Shown here piece after piece: positions 48,792 to 58,685 of a stretch of 64,000 bases of DNA (its first letter is position 1; the number at the start of each line of letters is the position of its first letter). This DNA is from Streptomyces sp. MRC013 (GTDB taxonomy: Bacteria; Actinomycetota; Actinomycetes; Streptomycetales; Streptomycetaceae). The notes under the pieces were generated by a model. It worked only from the letters and a program-made list of their open reading frames with translations. It had not been told where the DNA came from and made no database searches. The stretch is from contig NZ_CP094264.1 in assembly GCF_023614235.1 (NCBI RefSeq), positions 4,650,001 through 4,714,000 of the forward strand, in the 5' to 3' direction. A program made the position numbers and the translations under genes.

Positions 48792-49991
48792 TCAGGCGCC
48801 CCGGCCGCCGTCCGCCGCGCCCCCACCGCCGCCGGTACGGCCCCGGCGGCCCGGCCTGAGCACCCCGGCCCCGGCCACCAGCCCGAACGCCAGAACCGCC
48901 ACCACCGCGAACGACGCGGTCAGCGAGGTCAGGCCGGCCAGCCCGCCGATCAGTGACGGGGCGACCAGCCCGGAGGTGTACGTGATCGTGGCGACCCCCG
49001 CGATGGCCTGGCTCGGGTTCGGGCCGCTGCGGCCCGCCGCCGCGAAGGCCAGCGGCACGACGACGGCCACGCCCACCCCGAGGAGGGCGAAACCGGCCAT
49101 GGCGACCGCCGGGTGCGGCGCGAGGACCACCAGCACGCCGCCCGCCGTCGCCGCGAGGCCTCCGGTCCGTACCGTGCGGACCGCCCCGAACCGGTCGACG
49201 ACCCGGTCGCCGACCAGCCGCGCCGCCGCCATGGTCAGCGCGAACGCCGTCGTGGACGCCGCCGCGACACCCGGCGGCGAACCGAGCTCCTCCTTCAGGT
49301 AGACCGCCGACCAGTCGAGGCTGGCACCCTCGGCGAACACGCCGCAGAAACCGATCGCCCCGATGGCCAGCGCCGAGCGCGGCGGCAGCGCGAACCGGGG
49401 CGGCGGCTCCTCGTCCGGCGCGCCGCGCAGGTCCGGCACGCCCTGGCAGAACACCACCCCCAGCACCGTCAGCACGGCCGCCGCCAGCAGGTGGTGGACG
49501 CGCGCGTCGCTGCCCAGGTGCGCGGCGAACGTCCCGGCGGCCGAGCCGATCAGGGCGCCGGTGCTCCACATGCCGTGCAGGCCCGACATGACGGAGCGGC
49601 CGAGCCGGTTCTCCACCTCGACGCCCAGCGCGTTCATCGCCACGTCGGACATGCCGGAGGTCGCCCCGTACACGAACAGCGCGGCGCACAGCCCGTAGAG
49701 GTCCGGTGCCAGCGACGGCAGCGTCAGCGACAGCGTCCACAGGGCGAGCAGCACGCGCAGCGCCGCCCGCGACCCGAGGCGGTGGCTGACCGCGCCCGCC
49801 AGCGGCATCGCCAGCGACGCGCCGAGCGCGGGGAAGGCGAGGGCGAGGCCGAGTTGCCCCGGGCTCACCCCGGCGTGCTCCTGGATCCAGGGGATGCGGG
49901 TGGCGAAGTTGCCGGTGACCGTGCCGTGCACGCAGAACACGGCGGTCACGGCGTACCGCGCCCGCTCGACCCTGTCCCTGCCGTACGGCAC
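48792..49991 (-). CDS. MFS transporter (YbjJ/FucP-like)
   Basis: 399 residues from the GTG at 49991, chosen for its GGGGAGG site five bases upstream; the frame is open 21 codons further, only from a TTG with no such site. About 12 membrane helices. GTVTGNFATRIPWIQEHAG at helix 1 and FVYGATSGMSDVAMNALGVEVE with GLHGMWSTGALIG in the N-half are characteristic of the YbjJ-like branch of unknown substrate. The ~329 bases upstream (49992-50320) hold a TAATTT -10-like hexamer (50053-50058, minus strand) but no convincing -35; the remainder is featureless G+C-rich DNA. Confidence 0.88.
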   Translation of the reverse strand: MPYGRDRVERARYAVTAVFCVHGTVTGNFATRIPWIQEHAGVSPGQLGLALAFPALGASLAMPLAGAVSHRLGSRAALRVLLALWTLSLTLPSLAPDLYGLCAALFVYGATSGMSDVAMNALGVEVENRLGRSVMSGLHGMWSTGALIGSAAGTFAAHLGSDARVHHLLAAAVLTVLGVVFCQGVPDLRGAPDEEPPPRFALPPRSALAIGAIGFCGVFAEGASLDWSAVYLKEELGSPPGVAAASTTAFALTMAAARLVGDRVVDRFGAVRTVRTGGLAATAGGVLVVLAPHPAVAMAGFALLGVGVAVVVPLAFAAAGRSGPNPSQAIAGVATITYTSGLVAPSLIGGLAGLTSLTASFAVVAVLAFGLVAGAGVLRPGRRGRTGGGGGAADGGRGA

Positions 49992-50320
49992 CGGAGCCTC
50001 CCCGGTCGCTCGACTCCCGGCGCCCGGACCCCCGTCCGGCGCCGCCGCGCGCAAATTACCAGGACCCCCCGGGGACGGGATGCGGAAGGACCCGCGGCAC
50101 GCCCTCCGCGCCCGGCCCCCGCTCCGCGCCCCGCGCCCGCGCCGGGAGGGCCCGGCGGTGGGGAGCCGGGGAGGCCGGCCGGCCCGTCCCGGCCCACGGC
50201 CGCCGGCCCGGTCGAGCGGCTCCAGGGGTACGGGCCCGGTCCGGGCCGCGGGGGAGTCCCGGCGCCGCGCCGTACGGGGCGGGGCCGGCCGCGCCCGCCC
50301 GGCCCCGCCCCGCGGCCCGT

Positions 50321-51073
50321 CTACGCCCGCGCGCCCCGCGTGAAGCGCCGTTCCAGGTGGTCCTCGAACGTGCCCGTCCCGACCGCCCGGTCCGGCGCCA
50401 GATGCCCGCCCGCGCGGAACGCCCGGTACGTCCTGCCCGCCAGCGGCACCGGCACCACCCGGCGCCGCCGCCCGGCGGCCCGCAGGTACGCCCGAGCCAG
50501 GTCCTCGAACGTCCGCACCTCGGGCCCGCCCATGTCCGCGACGCGCCCGGCCGGCTCCGCCAGGGCCAGGCCGGTCAGGCGCGCCGCCACCTCGCGGACC
50601 TCGACCGGCTGATCGCGGACGCCCGCGGGGACGGGCAGCACCGGCAGCCGGGCGGAACCCTCCAGCAGGCGCAGCACCAGGTCGTGGAACTGCGTCGTCC
50701 GCAGGACCGTCCAGCCGAGGCCGGACCGCTCGATCAGCCCCTCCACGGCCAGCTTCGTCCGGTAGTAGCCGAGCGGTACCCGGTCGACGCCGACGATGGA
50801 GATGTAGACGAGGTGGGAGACGCCCGCCCGCCGCGCCGCGCCGACCAGGCGGCCGGCCGCCCGCTCGTCGCCGCCGGTCGGCGTGCTGGCGCAGTGCACC
50901 ACCGTCCCGGCGCCCGCCAGCGCCTCGTCCAGGCCCCCGCCGTCGCGCAGGTCGACCGCGTACGGCGCGGAACGGCGGCTCACCACCCGCACCTCGTGCC
51001 CCTCCTCGCGCAGCCGCCGCGTGACATGCCGCCCGAGCGTTCCCGTACCGCCCGTCACCACGATCGTGCCCAT
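50321..51073 (-). CDS. NAD(P)-binding NmrA/atypical-SDR oxidoreductase (ECF41-associated COE type)
   Basis: 250 residues. N-terminal Rossmann motif TIVVTGGTGTLGRHVTRRL, then VVHCASTPTGGDE, HLVYISIVGVDRVPLGYYRTK and the C-terminal domain VRDQPVEVREVAARLTGLAL. It lacks a classical YxxxK dehydrogenase core apart from YYRTK. It lies 38 bases downstream of an ECF41-type sigma gene on the same strand. ECF41 sigma factors are known to be paired with such COE genes (carboxymuconolactone decarboxylase, oxidoreductase or epimerase) and to transcribe them. Confidence 0.85.
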   Translation of the reverse strand: MGTIVVTGGTGTLGRHVTRRLREEGHEVRVVSRRSAPYAVDLRDGGGLDEALAGAGTVVHCASTPTGGDERAAGRLVGAARRAGVSHLVYISIVGVDRVPLGYYRTKLAVEGLIERSGLGWTVLRTTQFHDLVLRLLEGSARLPVLPVPAGVRDQPVEVREVAARLTGLALAEPAGRVADMGGPEVRTFEDLARAYLRAAGRRRRVVPVPLAGRTYRAFRAGGHLAPDRAVGTGTFEDHLERRFTRGARA

Positions 51074-51111
51074 GGTCCTGTCCGTCCTTCCGTAGCCGGT
51101 GCCTCCACCGG

Positions 51112-52026
51112 TTACGAACCGGCGGGCCCCCGCGGATGTGACAGCCGGCGCGCGACGAAGGCGAGCTTGTCCGGGGCGGCCACGTTGTGCACGACCGCGA
51201 CGGCCCCGTCGCGCACCACGAACGAGGCGACGGTCAGCAGGGCGGGACCCGACCACGCCACCAGCGCGGGCGCGCCGTTGAGCTCCGCGCACGCCAGGCT
51301 CAGCCCGTCCGCGTAGCGCGGCAGCAGCCCGGCGAGGAACCGCAGCACCCTCCCGCGCCCCTCGACCGGCCGCCGCGCCGCCGGTACGGCGCCCCCGCCG
51401 TCGCTGATCCAGACGACGTCCGCGGCGAGCGTCCGCTCCAGCGACGCCAGGTCGCCGTCGCGCGCCGCGGCGACGAACGACTCGACCAGCTCCCGGTGGC
51501 GCCGCCCGTCCGGCTCGGAGAACCGGGGCTCGGCCGCGGCCACGCGCGCGGCGGCCCTGCGGTGGAGCTGGCGGCTGTTGGCCTCGCCGACGCCGAGGAC
51601 CCCGGCGATCTCGCGGTGGCTGTACGCGAACGCCTCGCGCAGCACGTAGACGGCCCGCTCGGTCGGCGTCAGCCGCTCCAGCAGCACCAGCAGCGCCGTC
51701 GACACGGTGTCGCGCCGCTCGGCCGCCTCCAGCGGGTCCAGCACGCCGTCCGCGGTGACCACCGGCTCCGGCAGCCAGGGGCCCGGGTACTCCTCGCGCC
51801 GGGCGCGCGCCGAGGCGAGCCGGTTGAGGCACAGGTTGGTGACCACCTTCGCCAGCCAGGCCCCCGGCCGGTCGACGCGGTCCCGGTCGGCGCGGCTCCA
51901 CCGCAGGTAGGCGTCCTGCACCACGTCCTCGGCCTCCGCCGCGGAGCCCAGCATGCGGTAGGCGAGGCCGAACAAGCGCGGCCGGTGGCTCTCGAACTCC
52001 TCGGCGCTTCCCGTCGCGACACCCAT
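51112..52026 (-). CDS. ECF41/SigJ-type sigma factor with SnoaL-like C-terminal domain
   Basis: 304 residues. Sigma regions 2 (FGLAYRMLGSAAEAEDVVQDAYLRW, split here: FGLAYRMLGSAAEAEDVV then QDAYLRW) and 4 (LTPTERAVYVLREAFAYSH and IAGVLGVGEANSRQLHRRA) are followed by a fused SnoaL-like domain (~185-304) with ADVVWISDGGG and the NGAPALVAW segment. In this group the fused domain replaces a separate anti-sigma factor and modulates activity. No anti-sigma gene is adjacent. The ATG at 52026 has only a weak ribosome binding site. Confidence 0.92.
   Translation of the reverse strand: MGVATGSAEEFESHRPRLFGLAYRMLGSAAEAEDVVQDAYLRWSRADRDRVDRPGAWLAKVVTNLCLNRLASARARREEYPGPWLPEPVVTADGVLDPLEAAERRDTVSTALLVLLERLTPTERAVYVLREAFAYSHREIAGVLGVGEANSRQLHRRAAARVAAAEPRFSEPDGRRHRELVESFVAAARDGDLASLERTLAADVVWISDGGGAVPAARRPVEGRGRVLRFLAGLLPRYADGLSLACAELNGAPALVAWSGPALLTVASFVVRDGAVAVVHNVAAPDKLAFVARRLSHPRGPAGS
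51113..51143 (-). promoter_or_regulatory. Possible ECF41-type -35 element before the oxidoreductase gene
   Basis: On the minus strand, TGTCACA (51137-51143), the heptamer I recall as the ECF41 -35 consensus, lies inside the last codons of the sigma gene, 64 bases before the oxidoreductase start. The nearest -10-like CGTA is at 51113-51116, a 20-base spacer, which is longer than expected; a CGTC at ~16 was not found. Confidence 0.3.
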
Positions 52027-52302
52027 GATCACAGCCTGGCACACGGGCGGGGGCCCCGGCGGTGGGTCCGGCGCCCCTCCGCGCCACCGGACCCCGCCCC
52101 ACCCGCTCGGCGCGCGGGCAGCGCCCGGGCCCCGCCGCACGCCCGCCGCACGCCTCGCACGGCACGCGGAGGGGCGGCGCGGACACCGGGCCCCCGCACC
52201 GGCGCCCGGGGCGATGCGGCCCCGCCCGTGCTGTGAGTCACTCCACAGGGATCACCCGCATGGGCGGTACGCGGCCGTGGCAGACTGGCCCTGTATCAGC
52301 AG

Positions 52303-52433
52303 CAGCGCACTCCGGGGTCGGTGCAATTCCGAACCGGCGGTTACAGTCCGCGACCCGGCCGCCTCCAGCGGTCGGTTGACCAGGTGAAACTCCTGGACCG
52401 ACGGTGAAAGTCCGGATGGGAGGCAGTGCGCGG
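52303..52433 (+). ncRNA. FMN riboswitch (RFN element)
   Basis: The conserved RFN core is present in order: GGGGTCGGTGCAATTCCGAACCGG, given here as GGTCGGTGCAATTCC and GAACCGGCGG, then TTACAGTCCGCGACCC, a variable arm, CCAGGTGAAACTCCTGG, GACGGTGAAAGTCCGGATGGGAG and AGGCAGTGCGC. Paired P1 ends are GCGCAC (52305-52310) and GTGCGC (52426-52431). FMN binding should reduce expression of the rib operon; ribD starts 159 bases downstream. In between, inverted G+C-rich repeats could form the switching hairpin. Confidence 0.96.
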
Positions 52434-52591
52434 CGGGCGACCCCGCAGGGGCGTGCCGTCGTCTGCCGGCAGCCGGGTCACCCGGAGGCCGGCCGGCGTG
52501 CGGAGGCGCGCACCCGCGCGAGGTTCCGTACCCGCTCCCTGCCGCCGCCGGCAGGCCCCGGAGTCCGTGCCCGACGAGGCAGGAGGACCCG

Positions 52592-53698
52592 GTGGCCACA
52601 GCGGCCGACACGACCGCCATGCGCCGAGCCGTCGCGCTCGCGGCCCGCGGACTCGGCTCCACCAGCCCCAACCCGGTCGTCGGGTGCGTCGTCCTCGACG
52701 CCTCCGGCCACGAGGTGGGCGCCGGGTACCACGAGCGCGCCGGCGGCCCCCACGCCGAGGTCCGCGCCCTGCGCGAGGCGGGCGTGCTGGCCCGCGGCGG
52801 CACCGCCTACGTCACCCTGGAACCCTGCAACCACACGGGTCGCACCGGTCCCTGCGCCCGGGCGCTGATCGAAGCCGGGATCGCCCGCGTCGTCTACGCC
52901 GTCGCCGACCCGGACCCGCGGGCCCGGGGCGGCGCCGACACCCTCCGCGCGGCCGGCGTCGAGGTCGAGGGCGGCCTCCTCGCCGACGAGGCCGAGGCCG
53001 GCAACGCCGCCTGGCTCACCTCCGTGCGCCTCGCCCGGCCCCACGTCCGCTGGAAGTACGCCGCCACCCTCGACGGCCGGGTCGCGGCCGCCGACGGCAC
53101 CAGCCGCTGGATCACCTCCCCCGAGGCCCGCGCCGACGTCCACCGGCTGCGCGCCGAGGCGGACGCCGTCGTCGTCGGCTCCGGCACCGCCCGCGCCGAC
53201 GACCCGCACCTCGCCGCACGCGGCGTCGACGGCGCCGTCCAGCCGCTGAGGGTCGTCGTCGACACGGAGGCCGCCGCCGTCGCCCCGGGCGCCCGGATCC
53301 TCGACGACGCCGCGCCCACCCTGGTCGCCGTCGCCGAGGACGCCGCCGCCGGCCACCTCACCGGCGCCGACGTCGTACGCCTCCCCAGGGCCGCCTCCGG
53401 ACGCGGCCTGGAGGTGCCCGCCCTGCTGGCCGCCCTGCACGAACGGGGCGTCCGCTCCGTGCTCCTCGAAGGCGGCCCCACCCTCGCGGGCGCCTTCGCC
53501 GCCGCGGGCGCCGTCGACGAGGTCGTCGGCTACCTCGCTCCGGTCCTCCTCGGCGCCGGCCCCGCCGCGCTCGGCGACGCCGGGGTCGCCACCCTCGCCG
53601 GCGCCCTGCGGTTGCACGTCACCGACGTCACCCGCATCGGCCCCGACCTGCGCGTCACCGCCCGCCCCGCCACCCTCCCCACCCCCAAGGAGCACTGA
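52592..53698 (+). CDS. ribD: Bifunctional diaminohydroxyphosphoribosylaminopyrimidine deaminase / reductase
   Basis: Second and third steps of riboflavin synthesis. 368 residues. Deaminase half: zinc ligands in GGPHAEVRAL and VTLEPCNHTGRTGPCARAL. Reductase half (from ~150): VRWKYAATLDGRVAAADGTS, VVVGSGTARADDPHLAAR and VLLEGGPTLAGAF. GTG start behind AGGAGGACCCG. First gene of the operon controlled by the FMN riboswitch. Confidence 0.97.
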   Translation: MATAADTTAMRRAVALAARGLGSTSPNPVVGCVVLDASGHEVGAGYHERAGGPHAEVRALREAGVLARGGTAYVTLEPCNHTGRTGPCARALIEAGIARVVYAVADPDPRARGGADTLRAAGVEVEGGLLADEAEAGNAAWLTSVRLARPHVRWKYAATLDGRVAAADGTSRWITSPEARADVHRLRAEADAVVVGSGTARADDPHLAARGVDGAVQPLRVVVDTEAAAVAPGARILDDAAPTLVAVAEDAAAGHLTGADVVRLPRAASGRGLEVPALLAALHERGVRSVLLEGGPTLAGAFAAAGAVDEVVGYLAPVLLGAGPAALGDAGVATLAGALRLHVTDVTRIGPDLRVTARPATLPTPKEH

Positions 53699-54301
53699 GT
53701 GTTCACCGGAATCGTCGAAGAACTGGGCGAGGTCACCGCCGTCGAGGCCCTCGCCGACGCCTCCCGCTTCCGCGTCCGCGGCCCCGTGGTCACCCGGGAC
53801 GCGAAGCACGGCGACTCGATCGCCGTCAACGGCGTCTGCCTCACGGTCGTCGAGCGGGAGGGCGACGAGTTCACCGCCGACGTGATGGCCGAGACCCTCA
53901 AGCGCTCCGGTCTCGGCGCGCTCACCGTCGGTTCCCGGGTCAACCTGGAGCGGCCCATGGCCGCCGACGGCCGCTTCGGCGGGCACATCGTCCAGGGCCA
54001 CGTCGACGGCACCGGCACCATCACCGAGCGCACCCCCTCCGACAACTGGGAGGTCGTCGAGATCTCCCTGCCGGCGGCACTCGCCCGCTACGTGGTGGAG
54101 AAGGGCTCCGTCACCGTCGACGGCGTCAGCCTCACCGTCGTCGAGGCGGGCGCCGAGCACTTCACCGTCAGCCTCATCCCCACCACGCTCGCCCTCACCA
54201 CCCTCGGCCACAAGCAGCCCGGCGACCCCGTCAACCTGGAGGTCGACGTCATCGCCAAGTACGTCGAGCGCCTCCTCGGCGCCCGGGAGGCCACCCGATG
54301 A
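53699..54301 (+). CDS. ribE: Riboflavin synthase alpha chain
   Basis: Dismutates two lumazines to riboflavin. 200 residues built from two lumazine-binding repeats: [16 protein letters not shown] with [13 protein letters not shown], and [15 protein letters not shown] with [13 protein letters not shown] start immediately after the ribD stop with no gap; stop overlaps the ATG of ribM. Confidence 0.97.
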   Translation: MFTGIVEELGEVTAVEALADASRFRVRGPVVTRDAKHGDSIAVNGVCLTVVEREGDEFTADVMAETLKRSGLGALTVGSRVNLERPMAADGRFGGHIVQGHVDGTGTITERTPSDNWEVVEISLPAALARYVVEKGSVTVDGVSLTVVEAGAEHFTVSLIPTTLALTTLGHKQPGDPVNLEVDVIAKYVERLLGAREATR

Positions 54302-54948
54302 ACGCCCTGACCTGGCTGGGCGAGGAGGCGTTCACCGCCTTCGGCCAGCACATCATCTGGTCCGACCTGCTCGGCAACACCATCGGCCTCGCCGCCCTCG
54401 CGCTCGGCTGGCGCCGCTCCGTCCTCACCTGGCCCGCCCAGCTGCTCTCCGGCCTCGTCCTCGTGGCCGCCTACGCCTCCGCCGAGCTCGCCGGCGGCGT
54501 CGGCAAGCAGCTGCTGGTCGTCGCCGTCGCCGTGTGGGGCTGGCGCCAGTGGCACCGCGGCCGCGGCCGGGACCGCGACGGCGCCATCGCCGTCCGCTTC
54601 GCGACCTGGCGGGAGCGCGGCCTGCTCCTGGCCGGCGCCGTCCTCGGCACCCTCGCCGTCGGCGGCCTGTTCACGCTGTACCCCTCGCTGTCGTGGAGCC
54701 CGTGGGCCGACGCGTACATCTTCGTCGGCACCCTCGTCGCGATGGTCGCCCAGGCCCGCGGCCTGGTCGAGTTCTGGTTCGCCTGGCTCCTCGTCGACAT
54801 CGTCGGCGTCCCGCTCGCCTTCGGCGGCGGCCTCGCCTTCTCCGGGCTCGTCTACGTCGTCTACTTCGCCCTCGTGCTGTGGGGCATGCGCGACTGGTGG
54901 CTCCGCACGCGCACCCCGGCCCAGGCCCTGGAAGGAGCCCCGGCATGA
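54298..54948 (+). CDS. ribM: PnuC-like riboflavin transporter RibM
   Basis: 216 residues, about seven membrane helices, PnuC family ([53 protein letters not shown]). Genes of this type between ribE and ribBA in streptomycetes and corynebacteria encode the riboflavin/roseoflavin facilitator RibM (PnuX). Its place under the FMN riboswitch and its ATGA overlaps with both neighbours support a role in flavin uptake, not in nicotinamide riboside uptake. Confidence 0.9.
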   Translation: MNALTWLGEEAFTAFGQHIIWSDLLGNTIGLAALALGWRRSVLTWPAQLLSGLVLVAAYASAELAGGVGKQLLVVAVAVWGWRQWHRGRGRDRDGAIAVRFATWRERGLLLAGAVLGTLAVGGLFTLYPSLSWSPWADAYIFVGTLVAMVAQARGLVEFWFAWLLVDIVGVPLAFGGGLAFSGLVYVVYFALVLWGMRDWWLRTRTPAQALEGAPA

Positions 54949-56298
54949 CCACCGCGCCCGGACTGTCCCCGTGGGACACCGCCGACCTCGCCCTCGACCC
55001 CGTCGAGCAGGCCGTCCGCGACATCGCCGCCGGTCGGCCCGTCGTGGTCGTCGACGACGAGGACCGCGAGAACGAGGGCGATCTCGTCGTCGCCGCCGAG
55101 AAGGCCACACCCGAGATCGTCGCCTTCATGATGAGCGAGTGCCGCGGCCTCGTCTGCGCGCCCATGGAGGGCGGGGAACTGGACCGGCTGGGCCTGCCGC
55201 AGATGGTCGTGGACAACACCGAGCCGATGCGGACGGCCTTCACCGTCTCGGTCGACGCGGCCCCCCGCCCACGGCGTCACCACCGGCATCTCCGCCGCCG
55301 ACCGCGCCACCACCCTCCAGCTCCTGGCGAGCGGCACCGCCGAGCCGTCCGACCTCGTCCGCCCCGGCCACGTCTTCCCGCTGCGGGCCCGGCCCGGCGG
55401 CGTGCTGGCCCGCAACGGCCACACCGAGGCCGCCGTCGACCTGGCCCGCCTCGCCGGACTCCGCCCGGCCGGCGCCATCGTCGAGATCGCCGGCGAGGAC
55501 GGCGTCATGCTCCGCCTCCCGGAGCTCGTCCCCTTCGCCCGCAAGCACGGCCTGACCATCATCTCCATCGAGGACCTGATCGCCTACCGCCGCGGCCTCG
55601 CGGCGCCCGCCCGGACCGGCACGGCGCCCGCCCGGACCGGCACGGCGCCCGCCCCCGCCCCGGCCCCGGCCGTGCGCCGCGAGGCCGAGGTGCGGCTCCC
55701 CACCGCCCACGGCGACTTCACCGCCTACGGCTACCGCTCCACCGCCGACGGCGTCGAGCACGTCGCCCTCGTCCACGGCGACCTCGGCGACGGCGAGGAC
55801 GTCCTCGCCCGCGTCCACTCCGAGTGCCTGACCGGCGACGTCTTCCACTCCCTGCGCTGCGACTGCGGCCCGCAGCTGCGCGCCGCCATGGACCGCGTCA
55901 CCGAGGCCGGCCGCGGCGTCGTCGTCTACCTGCGCGGCCACGAGGGGCGCGGCATCGGCCTGCTCTCCAAGCTGCGCGCGTACGAGCTCCAGGAGCGCGG
56001 CCGCGACACCCTCGACGCCAACCTGGAGCTCGGCCTGCCCGCCGACGCCCGCGACTACGCCGCCGGCGCGGAGATGCTCGCCGACCTCGGCGTCCGCAGC
56101 GTCCGGCTGATGACCAACAACCCCGAGAAGACCGCCGCCCTCGCCCGCCACGGACTCACCGTGACCGGCCGGGAACCCATGCCCGTCCAGGCCGGCGAGC
56201 ACAACGTCCGGTACCTGCGCACCAAGCGCGACCGCATGGGCCACGACCTGCCCTGGCTCGACGGCCCGGCCGACGTGTCCCCCTGCTCCACCCAGTAG
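54945..56298 (+). CDS. ribBA: Bifunctional DHBP synthase / GTP cyclohydrolase II (single-base frameshift)
   Basis: Makes both riboflavin precursors. N-terminal Rib[35 protein letters not shown], then after the break [15 protein letters not shown] and [17 protein letters not shown] Pro/Ala/Thr linker with a short repeat ([16 protein letters not shown]) leads to Rib[22 protein letters not shown] with the zinc cysteines and [11 protein letters not shown]. The break is the C run 55261-55266: one C extra. Repaired length 450 residues. ATG overlaps the ribM stop. Confidence 0.94.
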
Positions 56299-56346
56299 CA
56301 CCACCATCCGGCAACCACCCGGCGATCGCACCACCCGAGGAGAAAC

Positions 56347-56793
56347 GTGAGCGGCAAGGGCGCACCCGAACTGACCGTCAGGAACTGCGGCGACCTCCGT
56401 GTCGCCGTCATCGCCGCCCAGTGGCACGAGAGGGTCATGGACGGGCTGGTCGACGGCGCCCTGCGCGCCCTGGGCGAGCTGGGCATCGACGAGCCGACCC
56501 TCCTGCGCGTCCCCGGCAGCTTCGAACTGCCCGTCGTCGCCCTCGGCGTCGTCGTCCGTGGCGGGACGCCCCACTTCGACTATGTGTGCCAGGGTGTCAC
56601 CCAGGGCCTCGTCCAGGTCTCCGTCGACACCGGGGTCCCCGTCGGCTTCGGCGTCCTCACCTGCGACGACGAGGAGCAGGCCCTCGACCGCGCCGGCCTG
56701 GACGGATCGAACGAGGACAAGGGCCGCGAGGCGGCCACCGCCGCCGTCGCCACCGCCATGACGCTGCGCACCGTCAGCGAACCCTGGCGCTGA
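56347..56793 (+). CDS. ribH: 6,7-dimethyl-8-ribityllumazine synthase
   Basis: Condenses the RibB and RibD products. 148 residues: [31 protein letters not shown], the catalytic-loop region [20 protein letters not shown] (His normally in this loop is present in PHFD), and [24 protein letters not shown] start with GAGGAGAAAC. Last gene of the riboflavin operon. Confidence 0.96.
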   Translation: MSGKGAPELTVRNCGDLRVAVIAAQWHERVMDGLVDGALRALGELGIDEPTLLRVPGSFELPVVALGVVVRGGTPHFDYVCQGVTQGLVQVSVDTGVPVGFGVLTCDDEEQALDRAGLDGSNEDKGREAATAAVATAMTLRTVSEPWR

Positions 56794-56827
56794 ACGGACG
56801 CGCCGGACCCCGTACCCTGAGGGCATC

Positions 56828-57100
56828 ATGGCGAACAAAACCTTCGAAGACCTCTTCGCCGAGCTGGAGCTCAAGGCCAAGACCGGCGACCCCGCCACCT
56901 CCCGCACCGCCGAGCTGGTGGGCGAGGGCGTCCATGCCATCGGCAAGAAGATCGTCGAGGAGGCCGCCGAAGTGTGGATGGCCGCCGAGTACGAGGGCGA
57001 GGAGGCCGCCGCCGAGGAGATCTCGCAACTGCTGTACCACGTCCAGGTGATGATGGTCGCGCGCGGGATCTCCCTCGACGACGTCTACGCCCACCTCTGA
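56828..57100 (+). CDS. hisE: Phosphoribosyl-ATP pyrophosphatase
   Basis: Second step of histidine synthesis. 90 residues with the MazG-like EExxE...E helices ([34 protein letters not shown]). Forms a pair with hisG 49 bases downstream, on the same strand as the rib genes. Confidence 0.97.
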   Translation: MANKTFEDLFAELELKAKTGDPATSRTAELVGEGVHAIGKKIVEEAAEVWMAAEYEGEEAAAEEISQLLYHVQVMMVARGISLDDVYAHL

Positions 57101-57149
57101 CCCGCCCGCCCCGCACGAAACCCACTCCGAAGCGAAGGAAGCCCGCCCC

Positions 57150-57998
57150 ATGCTGCGCATCGCCGTCCCCAACAAGGGTTCACTGTCCGGACCTGCGTCG
57201 GCGATGCTCCATGAGGCCGGCTACAAGCAGCGCAAGGAGTCCAAGGAACTGGTCCTGGTCGACCCGGACAACGAGGTCGAGTTCTTCTACCTCCGCCCCC
57301 GGGACATCGCCATCTACGTGAGCTCCGGCAGGCTCGACCTCGGCATCACCGGCCGCGACCTGCTGCTGGACTCCGGCGCCAACGCCGAGGAGATCATGGA
57401 GCTCGGCTTCGCCCGCTCCACCTTCCGCTACGCCACGCGCCCCGGCACGGCGTCCGGGCCGGCCGACTTCCACGGCATGACGATCGCCACCTCGTACGAG
57501 GGCATCGTCGCCAAGCACCTCGCCGACCAGGGCGTCGACGCCTCCGTCGTCCACCTCGACGGCGCCGTCGAGACCGCCGTCCAGCTCGGCGTCGCCCAGG
57601 TCATCGCCGACGTGGTGGAGACCGGCACCTCGCTGCGCAACGCCGGCCTGGAGGTCGTCGGCGAGCCGATCCTCACCTCCGAGGCCGTGGTCGTCCGCCG
57701 CACCGGCGCCCCCGCCGACGACCCCGGGGTGCAGCGGTTCCTCCGCCGCCTCCAGGGCGTCCTCGTCGCCCGCAGCTACGTGATGATGGACTACGACTGC
57801 CGCGCCGAGCACCTGGAGCGGGCCGTCGCCCTCACCCCGGGCCTGGAGTCCCCGACCGTCTCGCCGCTGCACAACGAGGGCTGGGTCGCCGTCCGCGCCA
57901 TGGTCCCCGCCGCGGACGCGCAGCGCGTCATGGACGACCTGTACGCCCTGGGTGCCCGGGCCATCCTCACCACTGAGATCCACGCCTGCCGCCTCTGA
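57150..57998 (+). CDS. hisG: ATP phosphoribosyltransferase (long form)
   Basis: First and feedback-regulated step of histidine synthesis. 282 residues, the long HisGL form with a C-terminal regulatory domain (from ~210; VMMDYDCRAEHLERAVAL, VRAMVPAADAQRVMDDL). The catalytic half has LRIAVPNKGSLSGPASAML, DLGITGRDLLLDSG and the PRPP loop around DVVETGTSLRNAGL. ATG start. Confidence 0.97.
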   Translation: MLRIAVPNKGSLSGPASAMLHEAGYKQRKESKELVLVDPDNEVEFFYLRPRDIAIYVSSGRLDLGITGRDLLLDSGANAEEIMELGFARSTFRYATRPGTASGPADFHGMTIATSYEGIVAKHLADQGVDASVVHLDGAVETAVQLGVAQVIADVVETGTSLRNAGLEVVGEPILTSEAVVVRRTGAPADDPGVQRFLRRLQGVLVARSYVMMDYDCRAEHLERAVALTPGLESPTVSPLHNEGWVAVRAMVPAADAQRVMDDLYALGARAILTTEIHACRL

Positions 57999-58019
57999 GC
58001 CGGAAGCAGAACGCCCGCC

Positions 58020-58478
58020 ATGCCCGACGCGCCCAGCGAACCCCCCGCCCTCCCCGCCACCTTCCGGCCGCAGCGCACCCGCGCCGTGCTGCTCGCCGTC
58101 GGCGCGGTCATGTTCACGGTCATCACCGCGGTCGCCCTGACGCTGGAGCGGCTCCACCCGGGCGAGCGGATGAGCTTCGTCCTCACGGCCGCGCTCTTCT
58201 ACGGCGTGCTGATCCTGCTGAGCCGCCCGAAGGTCGTGGCCGACGAGGACGGCGTCACCGTCGTCAACCTGACCCGCAGCCGCCGCCTGGCCTGGCCGGA
58301 GATCCTCCGCGTCAACCTGCGCGTCGGCGACCCGTGGGTCTTCCTGGACCTCAGCGACGGCACCAGCCTGCCGGTCCTCGGCATCCAGCCGGGCATCGGC
58401 AAGGCGCAGGCCATTCGCGACGCGCGGGCCCTGCGCGCCCTGGTCGAGGCCCGCGGCACGGGCTCCGAGCAGCACTGA
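58020..58478 (+). CDS. Two-helix membrane protein with PH-like domain
   Basis: 152 residues. Two membrane helices (AVLLAVGAVMFTVITAVAL and FVLTAALFYGVLILLS) are followed by a short PH-like (bPH2) beta domain beginning VVADEDGVTVVNLTRSRRLAW and ending in a helix (AIRDARALRALVEA). Function unknown. It begins 21 bases after hisG and is conserved next to it in streptomycetes, as far as I recall. The next 207 bases contain no gene. Confidence 0.82.
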   Translation: MPDAPSEPPALPATFRPQRTRAVLLAVGAVMFTVITAVALTLERLHPGERMSFVLTAALFYGVLILLSRPKVVADEDGVTVVNLTRSRRLAWPEILRVNLRVGDPWVFLDLSDGTSLPVLGIQPGIGKAQAIRDARALRALVEARGTGSEQH

Positions 58479-58685
58479 CGCCCCTCACCCCGGCCCGCGC
58501 CGCCGCCCGGCCCGGCCCGGCGTGGCTACTCTTGTCGCGGTGGCGCCCGGCGCGCCCCGCCCCGCACCGACGGCAGCGACCGGGCCGGCGGGGCACCTGC
58601 GACCCGAGGAGTGACTCCCCCCGGCAATGGACGGATCGTCCGGTAGTACCCCCGCCGCCCCCCGCGCACCCGAGGAGGCGGCGGC

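Noticed and set aside
52231..52248. CTGTG-N8-CACAG inverted repeat upstream of the FMN riboswitch
   Set aside because: Only five paired positions per arm and no related copy elsewhere in the window; too weak to call an operator.
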